From Lachnospiraceae bacterium (lineage in GTDB: Bacteria; Bacillota; Clostridia; Lachnospirales; Lachnospiraceae): a DNA stretch of 32,611 nucleotides. Both the position numbers and the translations under genes were made by a program. Under the pieces are notes generated by a model, which made no database searches, was not told the origin of the DNA, and was given only the letters and a program-made list of their open reading frames with translations. The DNA lies in assembly GCA_017442865.1 (NCBI GenBank), contig JAFRXK010000056.1, forward strand, positions 1 through 32,611, given 5' to 3'. Of this stretch, positions 1-8,247 are shown piece after piece. Position 1 is the stretch's first letter; every line of letters begins with the position of its first letter.

Positions 1-137
1 ACACTAAATAAGGGATGGACTATTATATTTTTTTAATATAATATAATCTAATTAAACTAATAAGTCTTCAAAAAAGCAGGCGAACCTATTGCTGTTTTAT
101 AATCACAACAGTATCGCATAGAGTACTTATTATAAAA
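1..137 (-). promoter_or_regulatory. Probable CRISPR leader downstream of cas2
   Basis: This AT-rich stretch follows cas2 in the direction of transcription and carries no open frame. In type I-C loci the array follows cas2, so this is where the leader should be. On the minus strand a TTGAAG followed 17 nt later by GATTAT is a weak candidate array promoter. No type I-C repeat or its usual GTGGATTGAAA end is visible, so the array must begin at or beyond the window edge. The assignment rests on position only. Confidence 0.35.
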
Positions 138-428
138 TTAAATAATAATTACACCCTCAGGGTTATATGTTTTTTTTGCACCAATATGCTCGACCTTTTT
201 ATTCCAATTATTTCCCAAGTAATAAAATCTCAAGCTGTCATTTTCATCATCAATTATTTCAATTAATCTATCTTTTAATTTCAAAAATGTTGAATAATCC
301 AAATCTGCTTCAAAAACAGAGTTTTGTACTCTCTGAGCATGATTTTGACATTCCTTTGACACTTTACGCAGTCTAGTCTTCCCCGATTTATCTGTTGTAG
401 ATACATCGTAACTTATAATAACCATCAT
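138..428 (-). CDS. cas2: CRISPR-associated endonuclease Cas2
   Basis: Small Cas2 protein, the dimer that bridges Cas1 dimers in the spacer-integration complex. The N-terminus reads MMVIISYDV, the usual first beta strand of the ferredoxin-like fold with the conserved Asp. The rest alternates helix and strand as expected, with QRVQNSVFEADL near the middle, and the length (96 aa) is typical. The frame can be extended to a GTG at 437, but AGGTGAT lies correctly spaced before the ATG at 428, so 428 is chosen. It follows cas1 after a gap of about 67 nt, a little looser than the other junctions, and is the last gene of the operon. Confidence 0.93.
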   Translation of the reverse strand: MMVIISYDVSTTDKSGKTRLRKVSKECQNHAQRVQNSVFEADLDYSTFLKLKDRLIEIIDDENDSLRFYYLGNNWNKKVEHIGAKKTYNPEGVIII

Positions 429-495
429 AAATATCACCTATTCAATTACATAATCTTAAGTACACGTTTTAATATGCTCATACATCAAATAAAGT

Positions 496-1518
496 CTACT
501 TAATTAAATAACTTGGATATTCTGGAATATCTCCTCTAACATATTTAGCCATCAAATTGCTTTGAACATAAGGAAGCAATCCTAAAGGTATTTTCTGTTT
601 CAAATATGGATGCATTATATCGGTTCGCTTTTTTTCCTGCCAACGCGTAATTACTTTTTTTCTTCCTTCATCATTCAACAGAACAGCACCTGAAATCTGC
701 TCATCAAAATCACTTTCTTTAATTATTTGCAGGTTAATTAAAGTCAAAACAAACCTTTCAACTATACATCGTACTTCTTCTACCATATCACATGCTAAAG
801 AATTTCTTCCACTTCTTAATGTATGGCAAAATCCAATATAACTATCGAGACCAACAGTTTCAAGTGCCGAAGCAAATTCGCTTGTTGACAAAGTATAAAC
901 AAATGACAATAAAGCATTTACTGGATCAAGAGGAGGTCTTTTTGTTCGTAGTTCAAATGATAATGAGGTCTTTTTATTTGTAATAAGCTTATTAAAAATT
1001 GAAAAATAATTTCTTGCACAATTTCCCTCTATACCTACAATTTCTTCGATACTCTGTGCATTAAAAACATTGTCTGTTCCTTTTTCCAGTAAGTCAACAA
1101 CTGACTGAATTTCTATGTCTGTTCTTAGTTCCGGATTATCATGTAGAGTTCTTCGTATTACCTGCCTCGAGTTGCAAAATTTTGCAGCCATTGTGTTTTT
1201 TGTTAGGAACAGAGCATTTTCCCTAAACTTATCAATCTGTGCAATCCTTAAAAATACATTTCCCTTTGTTTCACCACATACTTTAGCTAAAAATTTACCT
1301 TGTGGTGAAATAAAGTTTATTGGTATGGATTTACCAACACATTTGCCCATCAACGCAGGTGAACATCCTATGTAATTGAAACAAACCACGTTCTCAACAT
1401 TATCAAAAGGCATTCTGAATTTATCTTCATCTCCGAGCTTACATACAATATTTTCACCATCAAGACGTAAATATGCCTGTTCATTAGTTATGTATATAGT
1501 ATTAAGAAGTTTTCTCAT
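496..1518 (-). CDS. cas1: CRISPR-associated endonuclease Cas1 (type I-C)
   Basis: Integrase subunit of the adaptation complex, 340 aa, usual length for the I-C family. An N-terminal beta-rich domain is followed by the helical catalytic domain. Metal ligands are recognisable: E164 in GIEGNCARNYF, H232 in GFCHTLRSGRNSLACD, and the acidic pair in DMVEEVR (about 247-248). The start ATG overlaps the cas4 stop by 4 nt (ATGA), so the two are translationally coupled. Nothing in the frame suggests inactivation. Confidence 0.96.
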   Translation of the reverse strand: MRKLLNTIYITNEQAYLRLDGENIVCKLGDEDKFRMPFDNVENVVCFNYIGCSPALMGKCVGKSIPINFISPQGKFLAKVCGETKGNVFLRIAQIDKFRENALFLTKNTMAAKFCNSRQVIRRTLHDNPELRTDIEIQSVVDLLEKGTDNVFNAQSIEEIVGIEGNCARNYFSIFNKLITNKKTSLSFELRTKRPPLDPVNALLSFVYTLSTSEFASALETVGLDSYIGFCHTLRSGRNSLACDMVEEVRCIVERFVLTLINLQIIKESDFDEQISGAVLLNDEGRKKVITRWQEKKRTDIMHPYLKQKIPLGLLPYVQSNLMAKYVRGDIPEYPSYLIK

Positions 1519-2183
1519 AGCTCTTCCTCCTTAATTTTTTCAATACTCTTTCTTAAACTCATTACAGTTTTATAAGATGGCATGCATAAATCCTTCATCG
1601 AACACCCATTGCAATTTTGACTTTTATTTATTGGCGGAATTATACCATTTTTGAGTCTATCACTCATATCTTCAATAAGTTTTTTCAACGCCCTATCATA
1701 TTCAAAATAGTTTTCCCTCAATGGTAATTTAATTCTTTTCTTTATATCAGCATAATACAGTACTGCATCACAATCACATTCAAATACATAATCAACACAA
1801 ATTTTTTGTGCAAAAACCTGCATCAGATCATCGTAATTGTATTCTTTATTTTTAGGTTTTGTTGGCTTATATTCAACTATACATAAATGATATTTTTTAT
1901 CACTTCCATGAACATATACTCCATCTTCAGATTCAGTTCCTTCAATACAATCTACCACACCATAAAGATTATAATTATCATTATATACATGAACAGAAGT
2001 AAATACCTTTTTTCCACGTATGGTATAATTATTATCTGGATTATGAACTCTCCTGTGTATTAAATTAGCTTTAGTAACAAACATATTCTCCGCCCATGCT
2101 CTATCTATCTCTATCAGCCCCCATCTGTGAGGACAGTAAAGATAATGTTGGATTGAACGTATAGTAATCTCAATATTTAACAT
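1515..2183 (-). CDS. cas4: CRISPR-associated exonuclease Cas4
   Basis: RecB-type nuclease with an iron-sulfur cluster that trims prespacers and helps select PAM-containing spacers together with Cas1-Cas2. The four cluster cysteines are visible: C17 in YLYCPHRW and C191, C194, C200 in CNGCSMKDLC. The nuclease core shows D78 in VVDCIEG and the E-x-K motif (E104, K106) in VEYKP. At 222 aa it is full length. It overlaps the cas7 stop by 7 nt and the cas1 start by 4 nt, placing it between effector and adaptation genes as in canonical I-C operons. Confidence 0.95.
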   Translation of the reverse strand: MLNIEITIRSIQHYLYCPHRWGLIEIDRAWAENMFVTKANLIHRRVHNPDNNYTIRGKKVFTSVHVYNDNYNLYGVVDCIEGTESEDGVYVHGSDKKYHLCIVEYKPTKPKNKEYNYDDLMQVFAQKICVDYVFECDCDAVLYYADIKKRIKLPLRENYFEYDRALKKLIEDMSDRLKNGIIPPINKSQNCNGCSMKDLCMPSYKTVMSLRKSIEKIKEEEL

Positions 2184-3055
2184 AGTTTTTTGATAAACTC
2201 AACACCTGCTGGCATTATTTCATCTATTTCAACTTTATAATCTGAAAACTTTCTAGGCGGAACATTATTTTCAGTTATAACAATTTTATCAAAAAGTATA
2301 TGTGATGGACTGTTTCCAAGCACATTATCATGTTTAAAAACATATAAACCTCTCACACACATTTTACCTCTGGCAGCACTATGATCATGCTCAAACATAT
2401 TAATTATTGCATTCCATAAAAGCTCAACATCCTCTTCTGTCAAGTCTGTTACTTTGTTTGCAAGAGCAGCTGATATATATCCTTCTGCACGATAAAGAGC
2501 ATATGGTATCACGCTCTTTCTTCCCATTTCTGTCTCTCCTGTTTCCGTACGTTCTTCTGTAGTTCTTGCCTGTCTGGTAATTGATATATCCTGAATATTA
2601 ATAGGTGAAATACTTTTTGCAAATGTAATCTGAACAGGTCCTTTTACAATGCCACATGGATCATCACCTGTTGACATTACTGCACCAAACATTCTTACAT
2701 CAAAGTAATTTTCACACATGTACTTTTGTGCCTTTTTCACATCATCAACATTTTTACCCTTCTGTCCTGTTTTCAACTGATTAGCTTCATATGCCTCTTT
2801 AAATTTTGTATTGAGAGCTTTATCTGCCTTAATAAGAATATTATATCCCTTCTCTCCTTCTTTCACAGGTATAGTTCCGTCATTTACCAGTTCAACATAA
2901 TTTCTTATTTTTCTTTTAATACAAACATCTGTAATATACCCAAAGCCTGTTTCTGCGTCTACACGTGGTGTATTACCTGCATCAGGATCTCCATTAGGAT
3001 TTCCGTTTTCGACATCAAAAAGTATCACAAAATCATATCTGTTACTAATAGCCAT
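2177..3055 (-). CDS. cas7: Type I-C Cascade backbone subunit Cas7 (Csd2)
   Basis: Backbone subunit that polymerises along the crRNA. The N-terminus has the Csd2 signature NPNGDPDAGNTPRVD after an RYDFVILFDVENG strand, and ITRQARTTEERTETG in the middle is also family-typical. Length 292 aa is normal. The ATG follows the cas8c stop after 1 nt, and the GGAGG sequence that serves it lies inside the last codons of cas8c, so translation is coupled. It overlaps cas4 at its end. Confidence 0.95.
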   Translation of the reverse strand: MAISNRYDFVILFDVENGNPNGDPDAGNTPRVDAETGFGYITDVCIKRKIRNYVELVNDGTIPVKEGEKGYNILIKADKALNTKFKEAYEANQLKTGQKGKNVDDVKKAQKYMCENYFDVRMFGAVMSTGDDPCGIVKGPVQITFAKSISPINIQDISITRQARTTEERTETGETEMGRKSVIPYALYRAEGYISAALANKVTDLTEEDVELLWNAIINMFEHDHSAARGKMCVRGLYVFKHDNVLGNSPSHILFDKIVITENNVPPRKFSDYKVEIDEIMPAGVEFIKKLC

Positions 3056-3056
3056 A

Positions 3057-3425
3057 TTATTTATCCTCCTTATTTACATTGTCACTTTTTACAAAAAAAT
3101 TCTGATACTGCTGATAGTACCCTATAATAAATTTTCCCTGTTCCTTTAATGGAAGCGTGTTTGGAAATTCTCCATTCAATTTATCCATGATTTCTTGAAT
3201 TAATTTATTAAAACGTACCGAATTTTGAACCTTGTTCAAATGAAACTGCGCAAGCTTTATAAGTTTAGGAAATACAATTGCAGGATTTGATGTTGCTGAC
3301 GCAAAGTAAGCATCTTTTATCGTCCTATTCAAATTCCCCAACGCATCTAATTGCAGTCTCTCAAGTACTGCAAATAATCTTCCGCACAAATATGCTTGAT
3401 TATCATTCTGTTTGTCTAGTGCCAC
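3057..3425 (-). CDS. cas11c: Cas11c small subunit from an internal start in cas8c
   Basis: In type I-C systems the small subunit Cas11c is known to be made from an internal start inside cas8c and forms the belly of Cascade. Here the minus strand carries a perfect AAGGAGG (3434-3440) followed 8 nt later by an in-frame GTG (3423-3425), starting VALDKQNDNQAYLC and sharing the cas8c stop. The product would be 122 aa, the size expected for Cas11c, and is predicted all-helical. A chance Shine-Dalgarno of that quality at exactly the expected place is unlikely. Expression is inferred. Confidence 0.8.
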   Translation of the reverse strand: MALDKQNDNQAYLCGRLFAVLERLQLDALGNLNRTIKDAYFASATSNPAIVFPKLIKLAQFHLNKVQNSVRFNKLIQEIMDKLNGEFPNTLPLKEQGKFIIGYYQQYQNFFVKSDNVNKEDK

Positions 3426-4859
3426 CTTAAAATCCTCCTTAAAATTTCTATTTATACAAGCCTTAATAACTCCAACTCGTACTCTGTTTTGTGTGTTTCC
3501 AACACCAGTATCTGTTTTTACTCTCCTAACCATACTTGATAGCAATGATATAGGATAATCAGTTCCATATATAATTGTTTCAAACAATTTAGAAAGCAAC
3601 GCAGGATTAACAGCTTCATTCTTACTTTTTGGTGAAATAAGTTCTTTCTTTATCCTCCAAAGAGGTATTGTACTGATGTCTTCTGTTATTTGCAAATCAT
3701 TTTGATATCTTGCAACATTTATAAGAATTTCGCCAAACTTTCTATGATAGATAAATTTTACGGAAAGGCGTGAAGAATTCGGCTTAATACCCACTATATA
3801 AAAATCAACATTAGGATCAATCATATCAATTGATGCAATTCTTTCTTCGTTGATATTTCCATCTCGAACATCTTTCATTAAACTCTTTAGCATAAAATCC
3901 GTATCATATGTATCCATTTTGTCAGAATCGCCTAATAATATTGCTGAAAACAAATCCTCACTCTTTTCATTTGCATTCATTGCCCAATAAACTACCGTTA
4001 CATCATCTAAAATAGTCTTATGTGTTGAGCTTTTTATGAGATAGTTCAGAACCTCAGTATACTTTTTCATCGCTTTTTCCGAAATATTACTGTTATATGA
4101 TTGCGCATATCCATATGATTCTTCTGATGTATTATTAAATGAAATCAAACCACAGCCCGAAGCTTGTCCGCCATATACACCTTTAATTTTATTATGGATA
4201 CGTGCAATTGGCTCATTTCTACCACTAACAGCACACTGAGTTACTACTGCCGAATCATTATTACTATTCTGAAAGTAATACATCTCCCACTTTTCCTTAA
4301 CTGATTTATCCTCATGCAATAACAATTCAGGCTGTCCTGAAAGACAAAATGCGTAATTCCCTTTATCATAATCTTTTCCTAGATTGTTCAAATATATATT
4401 ATCAGTCTCTTCTTTTGGAATCCACGTTTGAATAAAAGCTCTATATGCATTTACTATTGGCGAATCTATGCCTTCAACAAACTCAAGATTGAATTCTACA
4501 AACTTCTCATGAGATTTGTTTGCTTTATTCGTCCTATCTGTATCTGTAAAAACATTATGTTCTTTATCATAGTTTAATCCAAATAAATATAAAGGTCTGT
4601 GCTCAATAACATTCCCATCTATACCTGGTTTTTCAGTTCTTTCAGGCATGACAACATTTCTTGGTGAATATACAGTCTTTGTCTTATCTTTCCCAGATGG
4701 AATTTCTCTGGATACTCTCCAATCAATAATATCATCAATCTTTCCATCAGTAGTTAAACAAATCAGATAGCTGACATCTACATTTGAATATCCTTTAGGA
4801 AGAACTTTACCTGATTGTGCAAGAACGTCATAATAATCACAAAGTGCTTTTATTAACAT
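3057..4859 (-). CDS. cas8c: Type I-C Cascade large subunit Cas8c (Csd1)
   Basis: Large subunit that recognises the PAM and opens target DNA. At 600 aa it matches the family. It begins MLIKALCDYYDVLA, as in Csd1 proteins, and contains YLICLTTDGKIDDI. The C-terminal helical part (about 479-600) reads NQAYLCGRLFAVLERLQ, then ASATSNPAIVFPKL and GKFIIGYYQQYQ, the conserved Csd1 tail. That tail also carries an internal ribosome binding site and GTG (see cas11c entry). The gene overlaps the cas5c stop by 7 nt and ends 1 nt before cas7. Confidence 0.95.
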   Translation of the reverse strand: MLIKALCDYYDVLAQSGKVLPKGYSNVDVSYLICLTTDGKIDDIIDWRVSREIPSGKDKTKTVYSPRNVVMPERTEKPGIDGNVIEHRPLYLFGLNYDKEHNVFTDTDRTNKANKSHEKFVEFNLEFVEGIDSPIVNAYRAFIQTWIPKEETDNIYLNNLGKDYDKGNYAFCLSGQPELLLHEDKSVKEKWEMYYFQNSNNDSAVVTQCAVSGRNEPIARIHNKIKGVYGGQASGCGLISFNNTSEESYGYAQSYNSNISEKAMKKYTEVLNYLIKSSTHKTILDDVTVVYWAMNANEKSEDLFSAILLGDSDKMDTYDTDFMLKSLMKDVRDGNINEERIASIDMIDPNVDFYIVGIKPNSSRLSVKFIYHRKFGEILINVARYQNDLQITEDISTIPLWRIKKELISPKSKNEAVNPALLSKLFETIIYGTDYPISLLSSMVRRVKTDTGVGNTQNRVRVGVIKACINRNFKEDFKVALDKQNDNQAYLCGRLFAVLERLQLDALGNLNRTIKDAYFASATSNPAIVFPKLIKLAQFHLNKVQNSVRFNKLIQEIMDKLNGEFPNTLPLKEQGKFIIGYYQQYQNFFVKSDNVNKEDK

Positions 4860-5593
4860 TTCATCGCCTCCCTGTATTTAGCCACATCTATTACCCCATT
4901 AATCATATGTGGTCTATAATATTGCGTTGATGCCATATCTGAAAATCTAGGATTATTCCAATCATTATTAACAGGCAAGCCACCATCATTAAATTTCACC
5001 TTATAACTCATGAACCCTAAATCAACATCCCCTAACAACAAAATTGCACTATTTATTGAGTCCAAATCAAATTCATTGATAAGAGTTATGCTCCTTACAG
5101 GAAATTCACTGCAGCCAAGACAAGGTGTCCTAAAATGCTGTCCCTTTTCAAGTCTCCTCTTAATAATATTATAGTGTTTTTTAGCAGCTTCATCTCCTTC
5201 CGGTTCATCCTCATTTTTTATGCCTGTCAACTCAAAATGAAACTCAATACCATATTTAACACTTTTGAGTATCATAGATGCTCTCTGGCTCCTATTTTCT
5301 GATGTGTAGATACATGGATCAGCATCTTCTTTTCCTCTCATCTGGCTTTTAACAGCACTATAAAGGATTTTGTCTTTCACTTCATTGCGTCGTACATTAA
5401 TAAAATTAATTGGGTTAAACACAACTATTTTATCAATAACATACCTGATAGCAGGTTTCCAGTATACGCTCTTAAGCATACCCTCTAATGCCCCAGGAAC
5501 AGGAACATCATAACTTACCCGTTCAACTTTCATCTCCGGTCTTGTAAAACATGCATAATCGCCATCGACAATAATTTTGAAACCATAGCTCAT
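4853..5593 (-). CDS. cas5c: Type I-C Cascade subunit and crRNA endoribonuclease Cas5c (Cas5d)
   Basis: In type I-C, Cas5c replaces Cas6: it cuts pre-crRNA in the repeat and stays bound to the 5' handle. The N-terminal strand and the VSYDVPVPGALEGMLKSVYWKP segment (about 27-47) are the family signature, including the conserved Tyr and Trp. A Lys-His pair (K139, H140), followed by RRLEKGQHFRTP, lies where the catalytic residues of characterised Cas5d enzymes sit; this mapping is by eye. Length 246 aa is typical. It starts 20 nt after cas3 behind AAAGGAG and overlaps cas8c by 7 nt. Confidence 0.94.
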   Translation of the reverse strand: MSYGFKIIVDGDYACFTRPEMKVERVSYDVPVPGALEGMLKSVYWKPAIRYVIDKIVVFNPINFINVRRNEVKDKILYSAVKSQMRGKEDADPCIYTSENRSQRASMILKSVKYGIEFHFELTGIKNEDEPEGDEAAKKHYNIIKRRLEKGQHFRTPCLGCSEFPVRSITLINEFDLDSINSAILLLGDVDLGFMSYKVKFNDGGLPVNNDWNNPRFSDMASTQYYRPHMINGVIDVAKYREAMKC

Positions 5594-5613
5594 ATTTCTA
5601 CCATCTCCTTTCT

Positions 5614-7821
5614 CTAGACATATTTATCTTTTCCTTCAAACACAACTCCTGTGTTTTTATCATAGTAATCCTGATTAGTAAGACACCATATACCACTTCC
5701 ATAATCATCAACAACATGCTGTTTATTGTACAAATCATCAAACTCATTCTGAGAAATAGAACATGAATACCTTTGAAGTTTTCTTGAGTTTCCGCTACCG
5801 ATTTCCTTTATAAGATTAATAAGCTCCCTACTATATTCATCCTGCTCTATAACCAATGAAACAGTCTTTTCATCTATTAATTTAAAATTATCAGCATATT
5901 CTTTAAAAATAATATTATCAAGATTCGTGCAATAATTACTTATCGTATTTTGTTCTATTTCACTCTTTTTTACAAAAAACATTTTCTCATAATACTCTTT
6001 TATACATTCACTACTAGAAATATTATCATATTTCGATATTAATCCCTTTGTTATATTCACCATTATATCTTTTAATATTTTCGCTTGTGAACTTTCTAAA
6101 GTAAATACAAAAACATCTGCCTTATCACGCCTTCCTTCCCGGTTACATCTTCCTCCTGACTGTAATATACTATCTAATCCATTCAATTCTCTAAATACTG
6201 AATAAAAATCCAAATCAACGCCGGCTTCTATCAAAGATGTTGAAATCACAACAATTTTTCTTTCATCCGGAACATTCTTTAATTTAGGATAGTCATATTC
6301 AAGCTTTATTAATTCATCTTTTATTTCATTAATAACCCTGCTTCTATCAAGTGCTGTCATATAAGTGGACAATTGATATTTTTTACCCGAAGCAATAGAA
6401 TATAGCCTACGAACTGAAGCTTTATTATTGGCAACTATGAGGCTTGAAGGATATTCTTGTGCTCTTAACAATAATGCTTCATCGCTTAACTCTCCAACAT
6501 AGTTATATTTACATTTATCAAATTTATAAAACATACTTTTATCTTCAATCAAGTCAGTAATTATACTGTTTTTCAGAGCATATTCTGTTATAAGATTTCT
6601 ATAATCCGGCATTGTTGCTGTTAAAAAAACAGCTTCACTATTAAGATACTTTGTTATAAAAGCCACTGATTCAAGGCATGTCTGTAAATAATTTTTTGGC
6701 ATAAGATGCGCTTCATCAAATACTATAATACTGTCAGCCATATTATGAAGCTTTCTAAGTTTCGCCCTCTTATTTGCATGAATTGATTCAAAAAATTGAA
6801 CAGCTGTGGTTATTATCAATCCTGCATCCCAATTTTCTGTCGCATATTTTGCTGTTTTTCTATAGTCTTCATCATAATCTTCAATATCTTCATAAGAAAA
6901 AGTGGACTGATGTCTGAGTATCTCCGCATCTTCACCAAACATTTTTTCAAAATCATCTGCAGTCTGCTCAATGATACTGTTATAAGGAATTACGTATATA
7001 ATTCTTTTTTTCACCGAAGCAGAATTGCCACTTTGCGACTTTATTACTCGTTCAAGTGCAAACTTTATACTACAAAGAGTTTTTCCGCTGCCTGTAGGCA
7101 TATTCATAAGATAAATTTCTGAATCTCTATTTATACTATCAAACACCTGTTTCTGCAAAAGTGCTCTTGTTCTCTGCAAATCAGTTGTGCATTTAAATCC
7201 TTCAAGTTTTCTATTCACTTTATCTAAACATTTTTCAAAATCTGCAGTTAAAAATCTTTTCTCATTTTCATTACAGAATCCTGCCGTATCAAGTGAATCT
7301 GCATCTGTAAGACACGAAAAACAATACCTTGTCAAAAATGCAAATTTATCAATTAATTTTTTTTTATCATCACAATCTCTTATTAAAAATTTATTGAATT
7401 TATCTTCATCAATTTCTATAAAATCTAGTTCTTCTTCATAAGCGCTATAATCTTCAAATTTTCTTTTTAGTCGACCAACAAGTGTAGGCATATCTGACGT
7501 GTTATCTTTTGTTCCTCCATCTGGTATACCAGAATGATGACCGACTATACAATACTCCATTATAAGAGCTAAACTATTTCTATATTTACTTTTTACTGCT
7601 ATTGCACCACATGTCGAATGTTCAACTTGAATATTTTTGCCATTTATTTTATCTTGGAATGACTTCTGATATTTACCAATATCATGTAATAATCCAATAG
7701 TATAATTAACACCTTTTAATTCATCTATAGAAAAATAACTACATAAGTCCGCTGTGTTTATACTATGCTGTTGAACTGTTTGAATCTCCTTTGATTTTTC
7801 ATTTATATGTGCTACAAACAT
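5614..7821 (-). CDS. cas3: CRISPR-associated nuclease-helicase Cas3
   Basis: Effector recruited by Cascade to unwind and degrade target DNA. HD nuclease residues H19, H46-D47 (LLHDIGKYQ), H68 and H95-H96 (VGHHSG) come first. The superfamily 2 helicase follows: Walker A MPTGSGKT at 241-248, DEAH at 369-372, TAT at 401-403, the VVISTSLIEAGVD strand around 524-536, and arginine-finger motif QSGGRCNREGR at 554-564. At 735 aa it is full length with all motifs intact. It is the first gene of the operon, with GAGGAGAT upstream of the ATG and a sigma-70-type promoter about 240 nt further up. Confidence 0.96.
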   Translation of the reverse strand: MFVAHINEKSKEIQTVQQHSINTADLCSYFSIDELKGVNYTIGLLHDIGKYQKSFQDKINGKNIQVEHSTCGAIAVKSKYRNSLALIMEYCIVGHHSGIPDGGTKDNTSDMPTLVGRLKRKFEDYSAYEEELDFIEIDEDKFNKFLIRDCDDKKKLIDKFAFLTRYCFSCLTDADSLDTAGFCNENEKRFLTADFEKCLDKVNRKLEGFKCTTDLQRTRALLQKQVFDSINRDSEIYLMNMPTGSGKTLCSIKFALERVIKSQSGNSASVKKRIIYVIPYNSIIEQTADDFEKMFGEDAEILRHQSTFSYEDIEDYDEDYRKTAKYATENWDAGLIITTAVQFFESIHANKRAKLRKLHNMADSIIVFDEAHLMPKNYLQTCLESVAFITKYLNSEAVFLTATMPDYRNLITEYALKNSIITDLIEDKSMFYKFDKCKYNYVGELSDEALLLRAQEYPSSLIVANNKASVRRLYSIASGKKYQLSTYMTALDRSRVINEIKDELIKLEYDYPKLKNVPDERKIVVISTSLIEAGVDLDFYSVFRELNGLDSILQSGGRCNREGRRDKADVFVFTLESSQAKILKDIMVNITKGLISKYDNISSSECIKEYYEKMFFVKKSEIEQNTISNYCTNLDNIIFKEYADNFKLIDEKTVSLVIEQDEYSRELINLIKEIGSGNSRKLQRYSCSISQNEFDDLYNKQHVVDDYGSGIWCLTNQDYYDKNTGVVFEGKDKYV

Positions 7822-8060
7822 TATAAATATATCTCCTCATATCACGATACTTCTGACAAGCAACTTCAATTCTCAAAATGTCTATTCTTTTGATACTATC
7901 CTATCAACATTTACTTTTTATTCTCTTTATTTAAACAACTACCACACCATCTGTCCCATAAACAGTACTCCTGCTCAATTTTCCAAATAAAACGCACTTT
8001 CCAATGCTACAAATGTCTATCTATTTAAATTTTGATTTTTGTATAAAAAGAAACATTGTT
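7822..8060 (-). other. Long 5' untranslated leader of the cas operon
   Basis: About 240 nt separate the predicted transcription start (near 8061) from the cas3 ATG. There is no open frame and no strong hairpin. The sequence aaatgtcta occurs twice (7876-7884 and 8011-8019) and could be a binding site, but two short copies in AT-rich DNA are weak evidence. GAGGAGAT next to cas3 is the ribosome binding site. Together with the promoter and the argS terminator this accounts for the gene-free stretch 7822-8247. Confidence 0.4.
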
Positions 8061-8068
8061 CTTTTCAA

Positions 8069-8097
8069 ATTATACCAAAGATAGATATCTTTTTCAA
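8069..8097 (-). promoter_or_regulatory. Sigma-70-type promoter of the cas operon
   Basis: On the minus strand TTGAAA (8092-8097) is followed after exactly 17 nt by a consensus TATAAT (8069-8074). It points at cas3, and the intrinsic terminator of argS lies just upstream, so the operon appears to have its own strong constitutive-looking promoter. Start of transcription is inferred near 8061. Confidence 0.75.
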
Positions 8098-8128
8098 TAT
8101 ACAAAAAATATTTTTTCTGTAAAATTCC

Positions 8129-8158
8129 AAAAAAGGACCTCCGCCACAGCGAAAGTCC
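8129..8158 (-). terminator. Intrinsic terminator of argS
   Basis: On the minus strand GGACTTTCGC pairs with GCGGAGGTCC (10 bp with two G-T pairs) around a TGTG loop, followed directly by TTTTTT. It lies about 90 nt beyond the argS stop and separates argS from the cas promoter. Confidence 0.85.
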
Positions 8159-8247
8159 CTCGTTATCTATTATACTATTATTAAATTAATTACCCCTTTA
8201 TCCTTCAAGCATTTGCTCTGCCGTTCTCACTCCGTCTCAAAAATGCT

